Part shown: piece by piece, positions 13,500 through 64,000 of the stretch
Numbering within the stretch: position 1 is the stretch's first letter
Layout of the letters: each line of letters begins with the position of its first letter
Origin: Typhlomys cinereus
Lineage: Eukaryota; Chordata; Mammalia; Rodentia; Platacanthomyidae
Assembly: GCA_023101885.1 (NCBI GenBank)
Contig: JALPQD010000396.1
Span: 1 to 64,000 of the forward strand
Direction: 5' to 3'
Length of the DNA: 64,000 nt
The notes under the pieces: generated by a model
Database searches by the model: none
The model's input: the letters and a program-made list of their open reading frames with translations, nothing else
What the model was told of the DNA's origin: nothing
Made by a program: the position numbers and the translations under genes

Positions 13500-13918
13500 T
13501 GTTGCAGTGAGCTTGCATGGCTGCTGATAAAATCACCATCAAACAGCTAAAGGGAACAAGGGGTTTATTCTTTTATGATAGTCAGGTTACAGTTCTCAGT
13601 CTAGCTTGAAAGGAGAGCTTACACCAGCACCAGGGCTGAGGGAACCGACCACACCATCTCTATATAAAGGCTGATAGAGGGACAATCCTTACTTTCCAGC
13701 CCAGCACATCTGGCCAAGTATGCACTAGGATGCCAACTTTCTCAACTAGCTCTCTGTATTTATTCCAGGGCCTAATCTCACCCATCCTGGACTGGACCTT
13801 CCCCATCAGCTAGACGATCTCCTGCAGGTTTGCCCTGGGCTTAACTAGCAATTCTCTACAAATGTGCCTAGAGCTCAAACACTCAACTGTCAAGTTGACA
13901 TCTGTGCCTAATGTTGCC
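13500..13918 (-). mobile_element. Solo MaLR-type LTR
   Basis: Same family as 4310-4740: starts TGTTGCAGTG, has the aaggggtttattc segment (reverse of the AATAAA region) and ends in caagttgacatctgtgcc. The last bases are degenerate. Confidence 0.75.
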
Positions 13919-14619
13919 AATGTTGCATAACAAATGAACCCAATATAATGGGTTCATTAAAGCAAGACACATGGAAAAGAATATATAGTCCAGTGATAGC
14001 TTGCCTGATAAGGTCCTCAGTTCAATCTCAAGTTCTGAAAAAAAAAATCATTTTACAATACACATGAATTCTGTGAGTCTGTTGACTAGCCAAGATCTAC
14101 TCCAAAATGTCTGTGACTCAGAGGAGAAAATGTGTACTCTGGGAGGCAACTGGATATGGGGTAGGGGAGACCTGGAGCCATGCAGACTTTCTTCACTCAT
14201 GTCTGCAGCCACAGCTAGGATGACTCAGACGAGAGTTGCCAGAACCTGAACACAGAACCTTCCAGTGTGGCTTGAATCCGTCACAGCCTGCTGGACTCAC
14301 AGTTGAATCTTAACAAAACAACCAGCAAATAACATTGAAACTGCATCACCATATAGAATTCAGCTAGCAAGCCAACTTCTCCCATACCCGATGGGTCAAA
14401 GAAGTTCCAAAACCACTTGCACATAAGCAGAGGGAAATAGACCTCATTCCTTGATGAGACGGTTGCCTCTAAGTCTGGAGATTTTGTTTGTAAAGCACCA
14501 CAGGGACTCGCCAAGAAAGAACCCAGAAGGCTTATTATTGGGAATGAAAAAAGGAATCTGACTACAAATCTGAGTTTTAAAAACCATAGGAACCATTTTT
14601 GGGAAAAAAAAAAAAAAGG

Positions 14620-14928
14620 TGCCAATCAATTTTAAAGCTAAGTACAATTTAGAGGAACAAAGAGCTTAATCATGGTCATAGTTTCAAGTGATAGTCCATT
14701 GTTATAGCACAAGAGCTCATAGCAACATCAGGGAAGAGGGAACCAACTGGCCACACAGTGTCCACAGGAAGAGCTGAGCGGGGCAGAAACCTTCCAGTTT
14801 TCCAGACTGCCGAAACCAACCAGGCTTCTCTGATCCTTTTGACACTGATAAGATAATTTCTTACAAGATGCTTATCTTGACTAAATCACTCTTGGTTTTC
14901 AAGTTGACATTTAAAACTGGCACACAAC
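14620..14928 (-). mobile_element. Degenerate MaLR-type LTR
   Basis: It shares the landmarks cagggaagagggaacc-actg, ggccacacagtgtccacagg and ttcaagttgacat with the LTR family, but is shorter and more diverged. Probably an older related subfamily. Confidence 0.55.
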
Positions 14929-15269
14929 ACAAACACATGTAAACACACAAGCAAATACATATGCATCACACACAATGAAATCATATGATACATGAAATAA
15001 TAAATTTATTTCTTACATTTCTGGGGCTGAGATTCCTAAGATTGGGAAGCTGAGATCTATGGGAGGAGAGGGGGGAGGGTCCTTGCTGCCTCACTGCATG
15101 GCAGAGGTTGGAAGAGAGAGAGACAGCTTTGGGATTGGTTGGTGTGACTCGAAGGAGAATTTCTACATTTCTGGAATGTTGTTTGCTAGCTCTAGGAATT
15201 CGCTAGCTTGGAAGACTCACTGTACCTGAGATTATGGTCGTGAATGTCAGAGCATCAAGAAAGCAGCAA

Positions 15270-15612
15270 CCGGGGATGGGGGGACAGATCAGACAGTAAA
15301 GTGTGTGCTGTCCGGGCATGAGGATCTGAGTTCAAGCCTCAGTGTGCCCGTAAGAAGCCCAGTGGGGACACGTACCTATCATCTCAGTCCTGGGAAGGCA
15401 GAGACAAGCAGATCCCAGGAGCTCTCAGGTCAGCCAGTCTGCAACCTAAACGCTCAGTTCCTAGTGGGACTCCTTATCGAGTAGGAGGAGGAGGAGGAAG
15501 AGGAGGACGAGGAGGAAGAGGAAGGAAGGAAGAAGGGAGGAGGAAGAAGGAATTAGGAAAAAGAAGAAGAAGAGGAGGAGGAGGAGAAGGAGGAGGAGGA
15601 GGAAGGAGAGGT
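15270..15612 (+). repeat. ID/B4-like SINE followed by a (GGA)n polypurine tract
   Basis: 15270-15460 has a SINE pattern (head ending ggatctgagttcaagcctc, then cagtcctgggaaggcagaga). It is followed at 15481-15612 by about 130 bases of almost pure A and G built from gga and gaa triplets. A diverged tract of this kind can form triplex DNA (known property, not shown here). Confidence 0.65.
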
Positions 15613-17734
15613 AAATAACTCTTGAGAACAAAACCTAAAGGTGTTTCCTGAACTCCATATTTATATGCCAAGACCACTTCTCTCCATCTCATCCACCCAC
15701 CCAGAAAATGGCCATGTTCATGCGCAGCCCATTCTGTTACTCTGCCACCTGTTTTGCCTTGGTGCTTCTTCAAGCCATTAGACTCATATCCCGTTTGGGT
15801 CAGTGTGAGGATTCAGAGAATACGCAGAGTCTAAACTTGTGCATTCAAGCAAGATGATTGACATGCTGAAGCCCTGGTACCCCCGCCCCTGTACACCACT
15901 GCCGTTGTCACCCGGCCGCTGAGCATCTTTTCTCCTTCACCAGAAATGTAAATCCAGCTCTTGCAGCCTGAATTCTCTCTGCCTAACTCCCCACTACGGT
16001 GCTTTTTCCCTTTTTCCACCTTTCCCTACAGGCTGTTTTCCTCTGCTCATCCAGTCCTCCAAGACTAAAAGTAAACTATCGCTTTAAAAGGAAAAAAACA
16101 GTCTGCCTAGTGACCTTCCTTGGGAACCAGTCGCTAAGCTGGTGTTTTCAGCCAGAGACATGGCTGCAGCTTCCCCAGCAGCCGCTTGGCCCACACTTGG
16201 GTCTCCCCTCCGCTCCTGGTTAGATGATTTCTCAGCGTGACCCAGCTGCTCTCTTTCTGCATCCGTCCATCCAGAGAGCAGAATCTGCCGAGTGAGTTCT
16301 GTAGAGTCACTTAAGGTAAAAAATCAGTTCTTAACCGGACCAGGGCTGTGCAAACCGGGTCTGGCTTTCAGTTCCGGCTTGGAGGTCAGCCCCTCCCTCG
16401 GTGACCGGAATGTGGATTGAATGCACTGTAAATTTGGGGGATGGGGGGAGTCTCATCTTGTTTGCAGTTTTACTTTCTGGGATGGGAACTCAGAGCTGCG
16501 GGTGAATGGGCTGCTTTGATTTCAACTCTGGTCTGGATTGCAGGAAATGTAGCCCGGGTCCTCCAGACCTCTCCTGCAAATCCTCTCTCACAAGACTTGC
16601 TTGCACATTGCATTGTGGGCCTTTCTGATGAGACGGATGCAAGGGAGTATTCTATACTACAAAATTTACTTTTTTGGCATTAGTCAAAGAAAGTGCCCTG
16701 AGCTGGGGTAAGTGGTGTGGGGCGCAAGAAGTAGGGGAGCTGTGGTCTTCCAGAAAAAGTTAGGAGAATCTAACTGACATTTGAACGGATTGTTTCCCTT
16801 CTTTGCAAAGAGCTGCTATGAAAAACTACTGAGTTCTAAAGGGGATTACATGTCTGCTGCTTCATTTTATAGAAATGTTTCTGCAAATAAATGCATTGCC
16901 AGTGTGAAATACAGATAGAGAATGAAATTGTGACTGGATATATGATACCTCTCTAATATATGTATCCTGTACAGTTCACTTATAGAGTTATGCACTCAAG
17001 CTTTTATTGAACATCAATAACACAGCAGGATATGCATAAAAATGGCTTAGACCAGGTTGGAATCAGGAACTTGGCCAGGAAGGAAGACCTGGAAACTGAT
17101 CACAAGAGTGTAATGAGTTATGTGCCCCAGATATTGGTGAAAAGATCTGAAAAGCTTGGACACAGTGGACTCCTTCCAGGGAAGGGCTTCCAGGCCTCTT
17201 GCCCTGTGCGATGCAAATGTGCCTGCCACGCAGCTCCTGGTGGTCTGCGCTTTTTCGGGGAAACTTATTATAGCCATCTGATTAAATGGTTGTGCAAGGC
17301 TATTTGTCACTCACCTTGTGCTACCGAAGCCGTGGCTAGAATAACTTGCAGAATTAGGAAATCAATTCAAAAGGTGGCAGGCGGCAGCTCCTGGGCTTGG
17401 AGTGGGCTGGACTGGCACGTCTGCTTGGCATTTGGAGGGCAAGAATGCACAGTTAGAAAGTTTCAGAGACAAAGGAAAGAAACACAGAAAGGCAGATGGC
17501 CTGGCTGCAGGGAGGAGAGGGACGATGTCGTTATGACAACCAGGGATTGAAGGTGGGGTATGAAGAGCTAAGGGAGAGGGTTTTTCCTATGACTCTCTAT
17601 CATCCCTTGCATATTTTCTATCTCTCCAGATCTTCTCCCACTTTCCTCCCTGCCATCACCTGTTCTTAATAACACCTATAAATATGGTCTCTGCCAGACA
17701 TTCCAGTCTGTGCTATAACCTTTGAGGTATGAAA

Positions 17735-17830
17735 CGTGACCTGAACTTTACAAAGTATTCACAGAAAGGTTCTATAATCACACAGCTGAGGAGTCAAGCT
17801 GAAATTTGAACCCAAGTCTGCATAACTTTT
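17735..17830. repeat. MIR-like remnant
   Basis: cacagctgaggagtcaagct and gaaatttgaacccaagtctg match the conserved part of MIR (on the complementary strand of its usual consensus). Confidence 0.5.
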
Positions 17831-18194
17831 TGCAAAAAAACTTCACTGTTTCTGTAAACCCATAATTTTTCAATAATAACACTATTGGGGTTGGAAGGAC
17901 AACCATGGCCGAGAAGCACTTTATACAGCGATGCTTCTTGTGTCTCTACACCCCATAGACTTTATCACAGTGTCCCTTCACAGGCGTGTGGGTACCTGCC
18001 TTCCAGAGGGTGCTAGCGCTGGGAAAAATAGACCACCTAACATAGACTAAGTTCTTCCTCACTGCTGCGCTTCATAGCTGTCCATTGTAAACCTCTCCAT
18101 AATCGTGCACTGTCCCAGAATGTTAGAGTGGCCTTGCTAGTTACAAGACCAAAGGGAGAAAGAAACAGAGTGGATAGGAAAGGACTTCAGAATC

Positions 18195-18400
18195 CGTCGC
18201 CAAGTCGCATTCTGAATGTGATATTTAATAACTATAACCTTAGGCAGATCGTATAACCTTTCAGCTCTTGGTTTCCTTATGCCTAAGTTGGGGCACAGCT
18301 GCAAAGAATCGTTCTCATAAAGAGTAAAGAGAACATATGTCTAGAAAGAGTACTAAGCATTGGCACAATCAGTCAGGAGTCTTACTTTGATATTGTGGTA
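18195..18400 (+). repeat. MIR remnant
   Basis: The order tcgtataacctttcagctct, ttggtttccttatgcctaag, then agagtactaagcattggcac follows the MIR core and 3' region. Confidence 0.6.
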
Positions 18401-21127
18401 GGAAAACATGACAAGAGCCCAGTCAAAATGATGATGAAAAGCGGTTTATTAAAGTTGAATCTTGTTTGTTTATCTTCTCTCTGCAATGATGTTCATAAGG
18501 AAGATGAATTTCGCTGTCATTTGACTTCCTTTAAAACTCATTCAAAAGTAATGATCAGGAAAGAATGAGGAGGAGGAAAATAAAGCAACTGCTACAATTT
18601 TCATTTTCTACTTCTCTTTTTCCCTTCAATGTCTATTTTTCATTATTATTCATAGAGAATCCTTTTTCTGCTTAGTGAAATATTTCATATTCTCTCTTTC
18701 CAGCTCATTAGCATAGTGGGAGTCTATCAACCCTTTCCACCCACCCAAGCCAAGTCTTTCCTAAGCAAACTGCCTAGTGCCCTCACAATCACTTCTCTCC
18801 TTTTTATCTTCTGGTCTACTTTCATCTTTCCCCTTTTCTGCTATTTGTGCTGTGGGAAGGGGCATGGGAGAAGGCAGGATTGCAGACCTTGCCTCTCTTT
18901 ACCATTCCCCACAAGGATCAGTGAAACCTTGAGTATCTCTGAGCTGATTAAATGCCCAGCCAAGATGTGGAGCACGTGATATCAGGAAGGGCTCAGGATT
19001 TCTCAGCTCTGGGTCTGATATGTCTCTTCACCTTCTCTTACATCATCTTCAAAGCATCCCAGAGTTGACGAATACACATGGGCTGTCCCTTGAGTCCCAT
19101 GGACAAAGGCTTTGTTCCCATCCCTCTGGGAGCTGTATTCGAATAGCGTTGCCCAGACACCGAGCAATAAGTCCAGGTTGGATTCATGGTGGGCACCATG
19201 GAAAAAGGTGTCACTACCTCATGCGGGCAATTATAAGGCTTTCAAAGGATTATGGCTTCCATTCAGAGACAGAAACATCCCTGGAGGGTTGCAAGTGTGG
19301 GCTGACACGATTCACCCTGGCTTCAGGGCAGAGATACTCTAGGCCATGTGGCATGCGGGAAGGTCTGAAGGGCTCCACAACTGTCTGAGCGAGGAAAGTC
19401 AGAGCTAGAGAGGTGCTTAGAAAAGGCCGGGTCCTGGAGAGACCTCGAAGGATTTCTAACGGATTGGGCGTTGCACTAGCTAGGTCTGCAGGCAGACGGA
19501 GATATGTAAGAAGAGATTTACTAAGCAATTGGTTCGATCATGTGGGGATTGTGAAGTCTCACAATGGGGCATCTGAAACCTGGAGACTTTGGAAGATAAT
19601 AGTGTGTAATGGGAGTCTGAAGACTTGATACCAGGGATGCCAGTGACATCATTTTCAATTTAAGCCGCTGAAGCCCAAAGACCAGAGACCCCGGACTTTA
19701 GAAGTCAGTAGGGTCCTGGCTCTTAGAGGCTGAGGAATAAGCTAATTCTTATTTTATATTTCTTCTGTCTGGGCTCCTACATAATTAGATGCCTAGAAGA
19801 GAGAGTTGTCACGTAGCCCGCTGAGACTCACCCAGCAGCCCCCTTTGGAATCTTCTCGAGTGCATGGAGCGAGGCATTCCTGGGACTCCTAAGATTAACT
19901 ATTGAAAATGTGATACACCGGGGGGGGATAGGAGAACAATGAAGGACGGGGCGTAGCTTCTGCCCAGCATAGAACTGATGTGATTTTTGCAATAAGAAAA
20001 CTGCAGAACAGGGTCAGGATAAAAACAAGACTTCTCTTGGGTAAAGTCAAGCAAAGGTGTCCATCACAATCACATACTGGAGACAGCTGGACTCAGGGGT
20101 CAGTTTGGGAAAGATCCTCGTATGCATGGTATGTAAGGCCAAGAGTCAAAGTGAGGGGGAAGGAAGGTGTTAGAACAGGCCAGGCTGAGTCTCCTAAGAC
20201 TCTAGCATTTGATATCAGGGAGTAAGGAGTCTTAGGAAGCGCTGTCAATGGACGGAAAGAACCAGGGAAGAACTTGTTCAGGATGCCAGGTGAAGTATTT
20301 CAAAAAGAAACACTGGGCTGCTTTCATCAGTAATGTCTCTGATGCAGTCAGGTAGGTGCAGTCTAAGAATCTACCTTCAGACACAGACAACAATGCAGAG
20401 GTCAGCAGCAGACTCCAGAAAGAACAATTTCAGAGGGTGTTAGATGCCTCTCACTACGACCCCCCAAATAAACAATTTTTAAAAAGGGGGGAATGCTGCG
20501 TGATATTTTCCTATAAGGTTACATGCATAGCAACAGCTATAAAGACTCGTGAAGTCAAGAGAGGACACTTTTATTTAAGGAAAAGGCAACTGATGGATAG
20601 GAGTTAGTCCACAGAGCAGGAAGAGATGACCGCCTGCCGCGGAAGGGCTACAATGTCAAGGCCGTTGGGAAGGAAGCGACAGAATCAGCAGAGCTGCACG
20701 TGGAGTGGGAGGAGCCTGTGCCACAAGCCAGCGTGAAGTGAGGGGGGCGCCGAGCCCTCTCTGATCTCACCTCATCAAGGAAGCAAGAACCAAGATGAAG
20801 AGCAGGGGGCCGGGAGAAGCCATGAAGCGGTCTTCCTGAAGCCAGACCCCAGCCAAGGACATCCGACTCCCAAGACGTGCCAGTTCAGCCAGGTTCCTGT
20901 GGACACAGGGGCCTGGCAGCCTTCCTTCTCCTCCGGTCCTTATTCCCGCCAATCCTGGGGTCCTGCCAAACTCCTTCCTGGCAAACGCAAATCCTCCTGA
21001 GCTCAGACTCTGGCCGATAACCATCACAGCTGGCTTCAATAGCAGGAATATTATTTCAAGTTTCATGGGTTTCAAAATGCCTGACTTCTTCCTTATTCTT
21101 TCTCCTCAGGGACCCATCGCCTCCAAG

Positions 21128-63269
<42,142 letters not shown>

Positions 63270-63758
63270 GTAAGCACATGTTGCAGCCATAGACGAGGCA
63301 GCGCACAGATGTGCCCGCTTGTGTGGCGTACACCTGCCATACTGCATGTTATGCACAGAAGGATCATCCCCTCGGTGCGCAAGCATTAGTCTGAACCACG
63401 GGCAACTGCCGGTGTGCTCGCCGTGGACTTATCCTAGGACCCGGCCACCTCCTGGCTACCCTGAAGTGTGGAGCTGCCTAGGAAAGAAGCACCCCGCGCA
63501 GATCTACGCCTGCTCCCACGGTGGCTCCTGTGCACATCTGGGTTTTGGTCTCTTGCCACTGGTAGCATGTCCCTTGCACTCTGGCACCAACTCCAGGTCT
63601 CTTGTGTCTAGATTTCAGCTGATCTTCTGCAAGTGTTTATAGATATAGCCTGATGGGAGCTGTAGGTGCATCCTATAGCTAGTGTTGAGGTCAAGCCATT
63701 GAAACAGACTCTCTGACTTGATAAGAACGTGAACCTAGGAGGGGCATCACTTTGTAAA

Positions 63759-63789
<31 letters not shown>

Positions 63790-64000
63790 CTGTGTGTGTG
63801 TGTGTGTGTGTGTGTCTGTGTGTGTGTGTGTGTCTGTGTGTATGTGTGTGTGTGTGTCTGTGTGTATGTGTGTGTGTGTGTCTGTGTGTATGTGTGTGTG
63901 TGTGTCTGTGTGTGTGTGTGTCTGTGTGTATGTGTGTGTGTGTGTCTGTGTGTGTGTGTGTGTGTGTCTGTGTGTGTGTGTGATGATTATATGTATGGAA
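63270..64000 (+). other. CC2D2A: Start of CC2D2A intron 15, with interrupted (TG)n
   Basis: 63270-63758 is unassigned. 63760-63982 is a (TG)n tract of about 220 bases interrupted at near-regular spacing by TC and TA dinucleotides, giving blocks of roughly 24-26 bases. The next coding exon is not reached. Confidence 0.9.

Larger units (their letters stand above)
15613..21109. other. Largely unique 5' flank, possible untranslated first exon(s)
   Basis: Few repeats occur in this 5.5 kb. Exon 1 at 21110 begins with an acceptor, so untranslated exon(s) must lie upstream, here or further left. Candidates are weak: a moderately CpG-bearing segment at about 15840-16420 holds donor-like GTGAGT at 16292 and AAG|GTAAAA at 16316. 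A second GC-rich patch lies at about 20620-20780. I cannot fix a transcription start from sequence alone. The open frame 17032-17550 (172 codons) is not recognisable. Confidence 0.35.

Noticed and set aside
16080..16140. GTGACC ... GGGAAC considered as an X-box
   Set aside because: The half-sites are six bases apart; RFX sites need zero to three.
17032..17550. 172-codon open frame in unique sequence upstream of CC2D2A
   Set aside because: No resemblance to a known protein, no splice or promoter context I can support, and an open frame of this size can occur by chance.

Overview
The window is vertebrate, specifically rodent, genomic DNA. It is dominated by retrotransposon debris: B2/Dip-like tRNA-derived SINEs, B1- and ID-like SINEs, ERVL-MaLR-type LTR elements, LINE-1 fragments, old MIRs and many (CA)n, (GATA)n and (GGA)n microsatellites. 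The MaLR LTRs and B2-like SINEs point to a mouse-related (myomorph) rodent. The SINE body differs from the mouse and rat B2 consensus as I remember it, so this is probably not Mus or Rattus (a jerboa-like or other myomorph lineage is possible; the species is inference).

The only protein-coding gene I can support is the 5' two-fifths of CC2D2A (coiled-coil and C2 domain containing 2A), a ciliary transition-zone protein of the MKS/Joubert complex, on the + strand. Fifteen coding exons were placed by hand from position 21128 (ATG) to 63269, all with AG acceptors and GT donors. They join in phase into an open frame of 669 codons plus two bases, and the gene continues beyond the right edge. The predicted protein follows the human protein as I remember it almost throughout: a fast-evolving basic N-terminus, a conserved central part, coiled-coil segments in exons 13-14 and the entry to the N-terminal C2-like domain in exon 15. 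No frameshift or stop was found, so the gene looks functional.

Layout: 1-15.6 kb is intergenic or distal 5' sequence full of MaLR elements, a (GATA/GACA)n array and SINEs. 15.6-21.1 kb is mostly non-repetitive and may hold the untranslated first exon(s), since the ATG exon begins with a splice acceptor. 21.1-26.6 kb carries coding exons 1-3, the only CpG-island-like stretch in the window (about 24.78-25.48 kb, intron 2) and an antisense ERVK-like LTR. 26.6-39.9 kb is the long intron 3, filled with MaLR, L1 and SINE copies. 39.9-49.97 kb carries exons 4-10. 49.97-63.27 kb carries exons 11-15. The window ends in intron 15 in a long interrupted (TG)n tract.

The most interesting point is the intron-2 CpG island. 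It contains an RFX X-box-like site and precedes exon 3, which has a well-placed in-frame ATG at codon 50, so a second, N-terminally shortened transcript is plausible. I see no novel multi-gene system: this is an ordinary mammalian ciliary gene in a repeat-rich setting.
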